Shown here piece after piece: positions 55,062-64,000 of a DNA stretch of 64,000 nucleotides. A program made the translations under genes and the position numbers. Under the pieces are notes generated by a model, which worked only from the letters and a program-made list of their open reading frames with translations, did not search any database and was not told the DNA's origin. Origin of the DNA: Scilla litardierei (Eukaryota > Streptophyta > Magnoliopsida > Asparagales > Asparagaceae); assembly GCA_030789695.1 (NCBI GenBank), contig CM061130.1, positions 11,213,860-11,277,859 on the forward strand. The letters run 5' to 3'. Every line of letters begins with the position of its first letter. The first letter of the stretch is position 1.

Positions 55062-56609
55062 AAATCCCCCTAGCTGAACTCTTCCTCGTCCTTGAGGACG
55101 ACGAGTGAGAGTAGGAGCTCGGAGAGAGAAAATAGAGAGAAAGAGAGAAAAAGAAAACTCTATATCCTAGATAGCCCGTCAGGGCCAACAAAATCAAAAA
55201 TGACACACCAATCAAGCAAACGCTAAATCACATCACTAAACCAAGGAATACGAGTCCAGACAAGTGTCGTGGGTCCACACGGTGAAGCGCGAGTGAGTGT
55301 GGTCGTGTGCGAGCAGACGGTGTCACTATCTACGATGTGCGATAAAGCTCGATATACACAAATCCAGGAAATGACATAAATATCGATTCGAATTGAACAA
55401 AGCGGTGAATATAAGTAGTTCAAGCATGCATGAGAATAGAGAGAGAATCGAAACATATCATGCGTCGGGGACTCCACAACTAGGCTTAAGGAAATCACCA
55501 TACTATAGCCTAGATAATAGCTAAAAAGTTCCTAAGCCAAGTGTTTTCGAAACCGATGGGGGTTGAGATGATGTGGAGTAGAACACTCGGTGTAAATTCT
55601 CGCCTTCCCTTTATTCTCGGCAAGTAGGAAAATATTCACACTGGAATTTTTTTTGGGTTTTGGGTATTTGTATATTTTTTGGCTTTTTGGCTATACAATT
55701 TTTTTCTCTTCTTTTTGGGTTTTTCTTTTCTTTTCTCTTTTTTTTGGATTTTTGGGTTTTTGGTTATACACATGTGTACTCTCCCAAGTGGGAGAACGGT
55801 ACACGACGAGGGGATTTGCACCAAGTAAACCAAAAAAGAAATCGAATGCAAAGGAAACTCTACTCGCTAACTAGAGCATGGGCTAAATGGGTTATCCTAG
55901 TCCTTAATTGTGGAATCCCGACACATGCGAAATGAAGTACATGATATATATATAGCATGCAGAAGCAGACAGGAGAAATAAATACCGCATATTCAAATCG
56001 AAGCATGATAATCTAGGGGTCATTCCTGGACAGGTATATAAAGTAAAGTCACAAAGTAGAAGTACACCACACAGCTAGGCACGACGCACGACTCACAAAA
56101 AGCTAAGTGGACCCACGATGCATGAAACGCAAGGGGACTCGATATCCTATGGCTAGTGAGTGTGATTATCGATGCCATGCTAGGTGTGTGTGATTTTGTG
56201 GCGATTCATCATAGGATTCATCTCTAGGAGAAAGAGATAAAAAGAAGAAAAGAAAAAGAAAAAGAAAAAGATGGAGAAAAACGACTCAAATAACGAAGAA
56301 AAAGAAACAAATGACGCACGAAGTGAGACTCCCCCAAGCTGAAACTTACATTGCCCTCATTGCAATAGAATTAAATACGGGAGGACAATGAATATGGGGG
56401 GAATACGCACATACACAAAAAGACACGAAAAACAAGAAAGTCACACGAACGAGACTAAAAATACGAATAAAAAATAAAAAGCCCACCACAAGACATATAA
56501 ACAGAAAATAAAATAAATAAAAAGGGAAAATCACACGACACGACAAATAAGCAAACACACAAAGAAAAATAAAACACGACAGCACACAAAAAAAATTTGA
56601 AGGGGGAGG
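55062..56609 (-). other. 3' untranslated region and purine tract of Athila-like element 2
   Basis: On the minus strand AGGGGGATTT (55071-55062) is the polypurine tract before the LTR. A CTCGTC/GACGAG hairpin is next to it. 55640-55760 is T-rich on the + strand and 56220-56600 is A-rich. No frame of note. Confidence 0.7.
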
Positions 56610-57839
56610 TCAATCGGAGTCGCTAGCGGTAGAATGGTAAGGGGATGGCGAGGAGGGTGGTGAATAATGGTAGAAGGAATCCTCCGAGGACGAAGGAGAG
56701 GGTGTGCGAATAGGAGAAGGAGGAGCAACAGGCAGGACTACCGGAGGATCGGGAAATATCAGTGGGTCATGGTGGATGATGGTGGGACGGGGTGGACCGA
56801 CACACGGGTGCCAATCGGGAGGATCCATGGGTGGGAAGTGAACGAGCGAAGCGTACCAAGGATCTGGGTAGAACTCCCAGGGCATGTGTGTAAGGCGTAA
56901 GGGGAAACGCTCCGAAGATGAGGGTGGGAGGATGGCAAAAGGAGTGCAGGCGGGACTATAGAGGTAGGCTGCACGATCCTCCCCAAAAGGAGTAAGCATA
57001 CCAATAGAGATCAAGTAGTCGCGATCAATACGGTTACGTCCCGGGACAATAGGGAGGTTGGTGGGCATCCTCAAGACACAGCTGACAATAAGAGTGACAA
57101 TTCTCCCGCAGCAGATAGAGCCAGAAGCTGTGCGACTGACGGATAAGAGCTCGTGGACGATCCAATGAGCGATGTTTAAGGGGAAAGGGATTTCGCCATG
57201 AATCCGGTCATGGGACATGGCGTAGAGAAAGAGCAGCTCATCGCTAGACACCATGGATACATCAACACGAGCGAAAATGGTGTTATCAAGGAAGCAGTGA
57301 GCGAAACGGTAGCAAGGGTGTATGATGTAGGAGGCGAGGGCTACCGCTGGAAAGGAGGTATATCGGGTGAATCATTGACAAACACCATCAGCCCGGAAGT
57401 GAGAAAAGATGTCAGATCGATCAAGAGTAGACCATTCAACATGGCAATCGAGGTTAGGGAAGAGTAGATTGTTGTTAAGCTGGACGAAGCTCATGGAAAA
57501 ATCACAATTGAAGGCCCGGAAGGTGAAACCATGATCAGACACCTCGAGAGAACTGAGGAATTCAAGTGTGAGATTTCTGTGTGTATTGGCTTGGGTCCGC
57601 AGAAGATAATCACAACCTATGAAACGAAAATGTGCACAGACGCCCCTAAAGAGTCCAAGGGATTGTAGGGTGGGGAAGTCCGCGAAAAGAGTCGGTCGGA
57701 TAGGGCAATGAAGGATGGCTTGCAAGCGATCGGATTGCTCGTCAGGCGAAGGGTTTATGCCGAGGAAAGATGGGGAAAAGGGGCCGTATAGGGGATGTCT
57801 GCGTGACGATGAGGCTATTTCCTTACCCTTCCCGGACAT
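56610..57839 (-). pseudogene. Athila-type ORF3, one nonsense codon
   Basis: One frame of about 410 codons is broken only by TGA at 57374-57372 (an Arg CGA codon is likely in the parent). It starts MSGKGKEIASSSRRHPLYGP, has a middle part with LTLEFLSSLEVSDHGFTFRA, then SRTASGSICCGRIVTLIVS (compare GKGKICCGGIITIIAS in copy 1), and ends in a Pro/Ser/Asp-rich tail. It sits in the envelope position of Athila-type elements. No signal peptide was evident, so an envelope role is not supported by what I see. Confidence 0.65.
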
Positions 57840-58286
57840 GGGGATGGCACGGGGAAGAGTGATGGGGTTGATATGGTGTCTATGAAGATGATGAAGCAGA
57901 TAAAGTGTGCAAACACAAATTCAAGATATTTGAAAAAAAATGAAATAAATATGAAGAGTGGAAAGAAGTTACACATCAACGTTGGAAGACCAAGCACCCG
58001 AAAGACCCCACGCAATATAGGGAGGCAATTTGGGAAGCCACAGCTCGTTGATCCGACAAGAATCGCAAGTTTCGAAAATTTGGGGGTTAGGGTTAGGGTT
58101 TGGATGTTTGATGCGGGAATGTTGTAGATGGGGAGGGTGGCGATGGTGGGGGAGTATGGGAATGAGTGGGGATGAAGATTTAGGGGCAGTGGGATAGATG
58201 GGGGAGATCGATTCGGCAGATGGAAGAGGAGGGACGCACGTTTGGGGGAGTCGGGGGTCGGGTGGTCGAAACCGCGCGGAAGGGTG

Positions 58287-58652
58287 TATTTATAGGGGAG
58301 AAAACCAACCGATCGGGTGACTTTTCACCCGGTCGGTTGAATAAGATCGAAAATTTTTCCACCGGCCAACAGCTACAGGTGAACCGATCGGGTGAAGATC
58401 ACCCGATCGGTTGACTGCTTCTCAAATTTTCCCGAGAATATCCCACATTTTACCCGGTCAGTCACACGACTGCTGCATAACTCAACCGATCGGTTGGTAT
58501 ATCTCCTAAATTTCCCGAGAGTTCGGTCCTTCTCGCACGGTTTACCACCCGGTCACGCAATGCTTCACCCGACCGGTTCACAAGGAGAGCAGATACGGCC
58601 ATCGTCTGATACGTCTCACCCGATCGGTTGAGAAGTAACCCGATCGGGTGAG
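58287..58652 (-). promoter_or_regulatory. Internal promoter-like block before ORF3 (copy 2)
   Basis: Minus strand: a CACCCGATCGGTTGA array (58652-58304), TATAAATA (58294-58287), then about 450 bases to the ORF3 Met at 57839. It matches the arrangement in copy 1 (10835-11202) although ORF3 has diverged strongly. Confidence 0.65.
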
Positions 58653-58846
58653 GGCTTGTTTCCTGCAGAAATTCACGATTGGCCTAAGTTTTTCGACGGA
58701 TGATCTCGCGGCTGAATTCAATTATTAAAATAGATAAAATAAAGTTAAAAATGAGTCTAAAAACAAGGGTGAGAGCATAGAACATGGGTTGCCTCCCATG
58801 AAGAGCTTTTGTTTAACGTCGCTTGCTCGACGCCTCATATGGTTGG
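58653..58846 (-). other. Spacer after integrase
   Basis: It contains the conserved minus-strand block GCGACGTTAAACAAAAGC and GGGAGGCAACCCATG, shared with 11330-11390 of copy 1, where it follows protease directly. Confidence 0.6.
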
Positions 58847-59755
58847 TCAATTGGGGTCCGGAGGGTTTGAGGAAGAGTCGTTGGTCGTTGAGAATCCGAC
58901 CAGAGGGAATTCTGGTTCTCCTACCGCATAGTGTTTCAGGCGCTGCCCGTTGACTTTGAATGGCTCATCCCTTCCCATTATCTCAATAGCCCCATGCGAG
59001 AAGACCTTGGTGACGCGGAAAGGTCCCGACCACCTTGACTTGAGCTTTCCAGGAAAGAGCTTCAGCTTTGAGTTGAATAGGAGAACTAAGTCCCCTTCCT
59101 TGAATTCCCTCTTTAAGATGCGCTTATCGTGCCACCGCTTCAGCTTCTCCTTGTAAATCCTGGCATTTTCATAAGCATTGAGCCGGATCTCGTCGAGCTC
59201 GTTAAGTTGCAACTGCCGGTGCCCTCCGACCTCCTTGGCATCGAAGTTTAGATTCTTGATTGCCCAAAACGCCTTATGTTCCAATTCCACTGGCAGATGG
59301 CATGCCTTCCCGTAGACAAGCCGGTAAGGGGTTGTGCCGAACGGAGTTTTAAATGCCGTCCTGTAAGCCCAAATCGCGTCAGGAAGTTTTGATGACCAAT
59401 CCTTCCTAGAGTTGGCCACCGTCTTTTCTAGTATGCTTTTGATCTCCCGGTTAGAGACTTCCGCCTGGCCGCTAGTCTGCGGGTGATAGGCACGCCCCAC
59501 CCGGTGTTGTACCCCGTATTTTTTTAAGAGAGCCTCGAATTTTTTCTCTATAAAGTGGCTCCCTCCGTCACTGATCAGGACTCGAGGTACACCGAACTGG
59601 GGGAAGATGTTGTTTTTAAAGAACTTGGCGACCACTCTGGAATCATTGGTAGGACTGGCTATCGCTTCCACCCACTTCGATACGTAGTCCACGGCTACCA
59701 AGATGTACTGGTTCCCCGAAGAGGAAGGGAACGGTCCCATAAAGTCCACCCCCCC
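58847..59755 (-). pseudogene. pol: Athila-like integrase core and C-terminus
   Basis: Catalytic Asp residues lie in [13 protein letters not shown] and [12 protein letters not shown] and the Glu in [33 protein letters not shown] is the GPF-type C-terminal segment. A run of seven C at 59749-59755 (+ strand) puts it out of frame with the upstream RT-RNase H-zinc-finger part, so the Met at 59749 is not the true start. The end at NPPDPN and stop is natural. There is no chromodomain, as expected for Athila. Confidence 0.88.
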
Positions 59756-61164
59756 ACATCGAAGATCTCTACCTCTAGGATGTAGTGTTGAGGAATCTCA
59801 TTCCGCTTGGAGATATTCCCCGTCCTTTGGCATTTGTCGCAGGCCTGGACATAAGCATGGGTGTCTTTGAAGAGGGTTGGCCAGTAGAATCCGCTCTGGA
59901 GGATTTTCACAGTAGTCTTGTAGGTGCTCGCATGCCCTCCACATTGCTGACCGTGGCAGTGGGAAATTATGGAGGTCGCCTCAGTTTCAGGGATGCATCT
60001 TCGTATCACCCCATCGTTGCAGGTTTTGTACAGATGGGGGTCATCCCAATAAAATTTGCGGACCTCATGGAAGAATTTCTTCCTCTGCTGGTAGCTCACA
60101 TTGTGGGGGACGATGGCACAAGCCAGATAATTTGCGATGTCGGCGTACCAAGGGGTCCAGGAGGAAGAGACGGAGAAAAGATGCTTGTCAGGGAGCGAAT
60201 CATCGATCGACGTAGCGTTCAAATCGAGGGTAGACATCCTGGACAGGTGATCGGCAACTAAATTCTCCACTCCCTTCTTGACTCTGATTTCCAGGTCGAA
60301 TTCTTGGAGGAGGAGAATCCATCTAATGAGCCGCAGCTTAGCTTCCTTCTTGCTCAATAGGTATTTGAGAGCCGCGTGATCTGTGTGCACGATCATCTTA
60401 GCACCAACGAGATATTGCCGGAACTTGTCCATGGCATAGATGACTGCTAGCAATTCTTTTTCCGTGGTAGTATAATTTCTTTGGGCGGCGCCAAGGGTCT
60501 TGCTCGTATAATATATGACATGCAGATTTTTATCCTTCCTCTGCCCCAAGACGGCACCAACGGCATAATCACTAGCGTCGCACATTAGCTCGAAGGGTAG
60601 ATTCCAGTCCGATGGCTGTATTATGGGTGCGAAAATCAAAGCTTGCTTCAGGGTGCGGAAGGCTTCCATACACTCCTTATCGAAGACGAAGGTCGCGTCC
60701 TTCACGAGGAGTTGGGTCAGCGGCGTGGAAATCTTTGAGAAGTCTTTTATGAAGCGAGGATAAAATCCCGCATGTCCTAGAAAACCACGGACTCCTCGAA
60801 GATTGAGCGGTGGTGGAAGCTTTTCAATCACCTCAACCTTAGCCTTGTCAACCTCGATTCCCCTCGAAGAGATGACGTGTCCCAGCACAACTCCTTCTTG
60901 GACCATGAAGTGGCATTTCTCCCAGTTCAGGACTAATCCCTTTTCTTGACATCTCTCCAAGACGTTAGTTAGATTGCTGACGCATGAGTAAAACTCAGTT
61001 CCATAGACGGAAAAATCGTCCATGAAAACCTCCATGATATCCTGGGAGTAGTCGGAAAAGATAGCAGACATGAGTCTTTGGAATGTTGCTGGGGCGTTAC
61101 AGAGTCCGAACGGCATTCTTCTATAGGCATATGTCCCAAATGGGCAAGTGAAAGTCGTCTTCTC
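59756..61164 (-). pseudogene. pol: Athila-like reverse transcriptase (partial), RNase H and integrase zinc finger
   Basis: It begins at [20 protein letters not shown] because a copia LTR replaces everything before; residues further upstream in the open frame come from that LTR. RT catalytic FMDDFSVYG is present (about 61020). RNase H shows [30 protein letters not shown] and [14 protein letters not shown]. The integrase zinc finger shows the His pair of [11 protein letters not shown] and CDKCQ. No internal stop occurs over 1.4 kb, so this copy decayed less than the Tekay one. Confidence 0.88.
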
Positions 61165-62889
61165 TGTTGAGTATTGGACTCCCCGTATTTGGTTTTGGAT
61201 GATGAGCAAATATAAATAAATCGTGAACTAACAATTTGTGAGCGCAGTTATGGAGATCGTCGCCAAATTCACGAGAACACTCAAAGCGACATCTTAAGAC
61301 TTCTCAAAGCTCGTATTCATTGCCTAAATCTTCGTTGAAGTTTTTGGACCTTTTTAGAAGTCATGAAGATTTGATCGAAGCTTGCGAAGACCGTTCTTTA
61401 AGGTTTTATTCATAGTCTTTTAGCTTCGATTTATAGAATGTTAAGCCTTGAGTAATTCTTACATGTCTATCTTCATATCGCTCATATCTTAGAGCTAGGA
61501 TTATCTTAGAAGCCATTAAGAAACTTTCCCGAAGCATATCACTTCCTCCCTCGGCTTTTAGTGCATCTTAGTTGGTTCAAGTAGAGTCACCAACCGACTA
61601 GATGACGATCTAGTCGGTCGACGACTCTTCATGAACCGACTAGATATCCTAACTCATTTCAGCTCAGCCATGTCGATCAATTAGTCGGTCAAAGAAGGTT
61701 CAGCGACCGACTAGATGACGATCTAGTCGGTTAGGAATCCTTCTCAGACCGACTAGTTGAGCTTGCCTCTGTACAGCCTGAGTTACTGTTTACTGTTAGT
61801 CGGTCCAAGAACATTCATTGACCGACTAGTTGTGAAACTAGTTGGTCAGCATTTGTTCTTAGATCGACTAGTGTAACTTGTATTCAGCTTCGTGCATTTC
61901 TCTCTTAGTCGGTCAAAGAACACTCACCGACCGACTAGTTGGCAAACTAGTCGGTTGGCAAGTCTTCTTAGACCGACTAGTTCATGTTGCCTGGAAATCA
62001 CTCTTTTGGCTGTCGAGCTGTTAGTCGGTCCATGTTGAATCACCGACTGACTAGTTGATGAACTAGTCGGTCAGTGATCCTTCTTAGACCGACTAGTCTG
62101 CTTCAGATTAGAGCCGTTGGAGATTTGAAAGCGACGTTTCTTTCTCTCTTTTCCCTTGATCCTTTAAATACCTGGAGGGGTTATTTCATAGGATCTAAGG
62201 CTGCTATTTCCAGAGTTCTATTGATTAAAAAAAAGAGAAGCTTTCAACTCTCATCTTCAAGCTCTCCCATTCTCAAGAATCTCTCCGTCACTCTTATTCA
62301 TCAAGAGAGATTCATTGATTGTGAGCCTTCCAAGCCAAGGGCTTGATTCTAGGTCATCCATCTCATCCCTAGGCTTCCATTGCTGGTCATCTTCTTGAAG
62401 CTAGGGTTTGGTGACTCTTCCTCCATCAAAATCCTCTTTGCCCTAATTTGGTAAGAAATCTCAAGGCATAGGTATTTTGTTGGTAAGCATTTCATTTCAG
62501 TTATATTTGAATTGTATACTCTCGGTTGTGAGAGGTTTTGCGTGATCCCGGGTTGTGGGATTCACGGTCATCGATTGTAGGTCGATTGCACTTGTGAGGT
62601 TTTCGCAAGTAGTCATAGTGGAAATCTTGAGTTAGGTTTTCTAACTCAAGTATCCGGAAGGGATCCGGGTGGTTGGGACGTAGGATCACCGGGAACAAGT
62701 CGGTGAGACTTGGGTGGATCCGAATCCATTAAACCATTTGTTTGTGTTTGCATTTATTCTTGTTGATCGTTGTCTATTCCGCATTGTTGTTTCTTAATTG
62801 CACGATAATTAGGAATAACTCTCCCTATTATTTAAAAGTACTATTCACCCCCCTCTAGTACATGTGCAGTGGCTTCCTAGGGCACTACA
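61165..62889 (+). repeat. 5' LTR of the copia element
   Basis: It is 1,725 bases from TGTTGAGTATTGG to GGGCACTACA, ending just before the primer site. It has a GACCGACTAG array (61592-62100), TTTAAATA (62163-62170) and CACCCCCCTCTAGTACATG near the end. From about 61478 to 62100 it matches the U3 of LARD1, a gypsy-type element. Confidence 0.88.
61592..62100. repeat. GACCGACTAG / CTAGTCGGTC array in copia LTR
   Basis: About 16 motif copies in alternating orientation have the same paired arrangement as 188-583. The flanking words GCTCATATCTTA and TTAGTTGGTTCAAG to its left also match LARD1. TTTAAATA follows 63 bases later. Confidence 0.85.
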
Positions 62890-62891
62890 AT

Positions 62892-62903
62892 TGGTATCAG
62901 AGC
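62892..62903 (+). other. Primer-binding site for initiator tRNA-Met
   Basis: TGGTATCAGAGC, two bases after the LTR, is the standard primer site of plant copia elements. Confidence 0.9.
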
Positions 62904-62940
62904 CAAGGTTCAAAGCTACACATAGCCAAAGTTCAAAGCT

Positions 62941-64000
62941 ATGACGAACAACGACTACAACGTCTTCAAGAACCGCGATGGAGCTTCTTCAGTTATGGAA
63001 GGACTATCCTCAGTCAGGCCTCCACACTTCAACGGTACCAACTATGGGTACTGGAAATGCAGGATGCAAATTTTCCTCCAGAGCGCTTCACTATGGAGAG
63101 CCACCATGACGGAGTATGTCGAGCCTTCCGAAGAAGATTTCACGAAGTGGACTCCCGCGGAGGTCGCCACGGAAGTAGCCAATGCCAAGGCAATGAATGC
63201 CTTGAATTGGGCGTTGGAGCCCGAGGACTTCAACAAGATATGCACATGTAAGAGTGCATATCAAATATGGAACCAACTCCTCATATTGCACAAAGGATCG
63301 AGTACGGTAAAAGATTCTAAACTCGTCGTTGCTAATAAAGAATTTGAGTTGTTTCATATGGAGCAGGGCGAAACCATGAAGGATTATTATGCTCGCTTCG
63401 TGGATATATCCAACGACTTGGAAGCTCTTGGGAAAACCTACACCCAAAAGGAGAAATGCTCAAAGATTATCGACGGTCTTCCATCATGTTAGGAAAAGCG
63501 TACCTTCGCCATCGAGGAAGGTAATGACATGAATAAATATACCGTCGTACAACTAATGGGTACCTTGTTGTCCTATGAGGTACACAAGGATAGTAAGATC
63601 CAGATGAGGGAAAAGATGAAGGCGTACTTGAAGCAATAAGAGCCAAAGAAAAAGGCGATTGCATTCAAGGCCGCTCCATCTACCGATAATGAAGAATCGG
63701 AAGACGAATTGGACATGGAATCCATTGCATGTATGGCAAGGAAGTTCGATCGATTCTTCCGAAAAGGTAAATTTTTGAGTAAATCTAAAGTTATTTTGAC
63801 TAATGCTTCTACTCCCGTGTGTTATAAATGCAACAAGCTAGGACACATCAAACCGGATTGTCCTCTCTACCAACACAAGGAGAAGGGGAAGGCATCTAAG
63901 TACGACAAGTCGAGAAAGCACAAGAAAGGGCTTGTTGGCACATTCACCGACTCCGAAGAGGATTCCTCAAGTGGAGAGTCGGATGATGGAAGAGTGGAGA
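62941..64000 (+). pseudogene. gag: Copia Gag with two nonsense codons, cut by window end
   Basis: From ATG 62941 the frame shows the copia Gag start (PPHFNGTNYGYWKCRMQIFL), SAYQIWNQLLILHKGS, then a TAG at 63490-63492 in the LPS..EKRTFAIEE region and a TAA at 63637-63639. Reading on in the same frame there is one CCHC zinc knuckle (CYKCNKLGHIKPDC, near 63825) and a Lys-rich then Asp/Glu-rich stretch. The frame is otherwise open to the window end, where protease should follow. Confidence 0.87.

Larger units (their letters stand above)
53363..61164 (-). mobile_element. Athila-like element 2, cut in RT by a copia element
   Basis: On the minus strand: RT (broken at 61164), RNase H, integrase, an internal promoter-like block, ORF3, a long 3' untranslated region, purine tract and LTR (55061-53468). 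Beyond that LTR comes a tRNA-Asp primer site and about 100 bases of 5' leader, which belongs after a 5' LTR, so this LTR joins two element copies. Gag, protease and the far LTR are expected beyond the window. Confidence 0.85.
61165..64000 (+). mobile_element. Ty1/copia element, 5' part, running off the window
   Basis: It comprises a 5' LTR (61165-62889), an initiator-Met primer site and a gag frame with two stops. It interrupts the RT of Athila-like element 2; TTCTC (61160-61164) is the expected left TSD copy. Confidence 0.88.

Noticed and set aside
55640..55790. Phe/Leu-rich + frames resembling membrane proteins
   Set aside because: T-rich low-complexity 3' region of the Athila-like element.
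56610..57839. ORF3 as a retroviral envelope protein
   Set aside because: It is in the envelope position, but no signal peptide, furin-like site or membrane segment was evident.
59785..60261. 158-codon + frame over RT/RNase H
   Set aside because: It is antisense to conserved pol sequence.

Overview
This window is nuclear DNA from a flowering plant with a large, repeat-rich genome. Nearly all of it is nested LTR retrotransposons: Ty3/gypsy chromovirus (Tekay-like) and Athila-like elements, and Ty1/copia. LTRs run 1.6 to 4 kb with TG...CA ends, plant primer-binding sites and short target-site duplications (TSDs). No intact host gene, tRNA or rRNA gene was seen. I cannot name the species.

Layout. 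1-9020: a non-coding chromovirus derivative (LARD1, + strand), inserted in ORF3 of a minus-strand Athila-like element (9021-15900) that has gag and protease but lacks RT, RNase H and integrase. That element abuts the end of a minus-strand copia LTR (15901-18221). 18222-20281: single-copy-looking DNA with an unknown gene tail and an F-box pseudogene. 20282-30284: pieces of a minus-strand LTR-like sequence (LTR-X), split by a minus-strand element with 3.1-3.5 kb LTRs but only 0.83 kb inside (20812-28271), and by a foldback MITE (28941-29344). 30285-52856: a Tekay-type chromovirus with a degraded gag-pol. Its 5' LTR was hit twice, by a related LTR now solo (31073-35048) and by LARD2 (36057-46248, perfect TSD ACCGC). 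52857-53362: exon-like DNA of unknown origin. 53363-61164: a second Athila-like element (minus strand) with RT-RH-INT and ORF3, cut in RT by a copia element (61165 to the window end).

How the parts relate. LARD1, LARD2, the solo LTR and the Tekay element share LTR ends, and the three elements with internal regions share the same unusual primer-binding sequence. The LARDs are therefore plausible parasites of Tekay-type proteins. The two Athila-like copies complement each other in content (gag-PR versus RT-INT).

Most interesting. (1) The four chromovirus-type LTR families carry a string of RNA hairpins with near-invariant loops and stems that change in a compensating way, followed by a short acidic reading frame ending in a stop. 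(2) Arrays of short inverted motifs lie just upstream of TATA boxes in unrelated LTRs. One array module is shared between a gypsy LTR and a copia LTR, and another is repeated inside both Athila-like elements in front of ORF3, as if ORF3 had its own promoter. (3) The Tekay pol contains two intron-like inserts whose removal restores one reading frame. All of these were read by eye and need computation.
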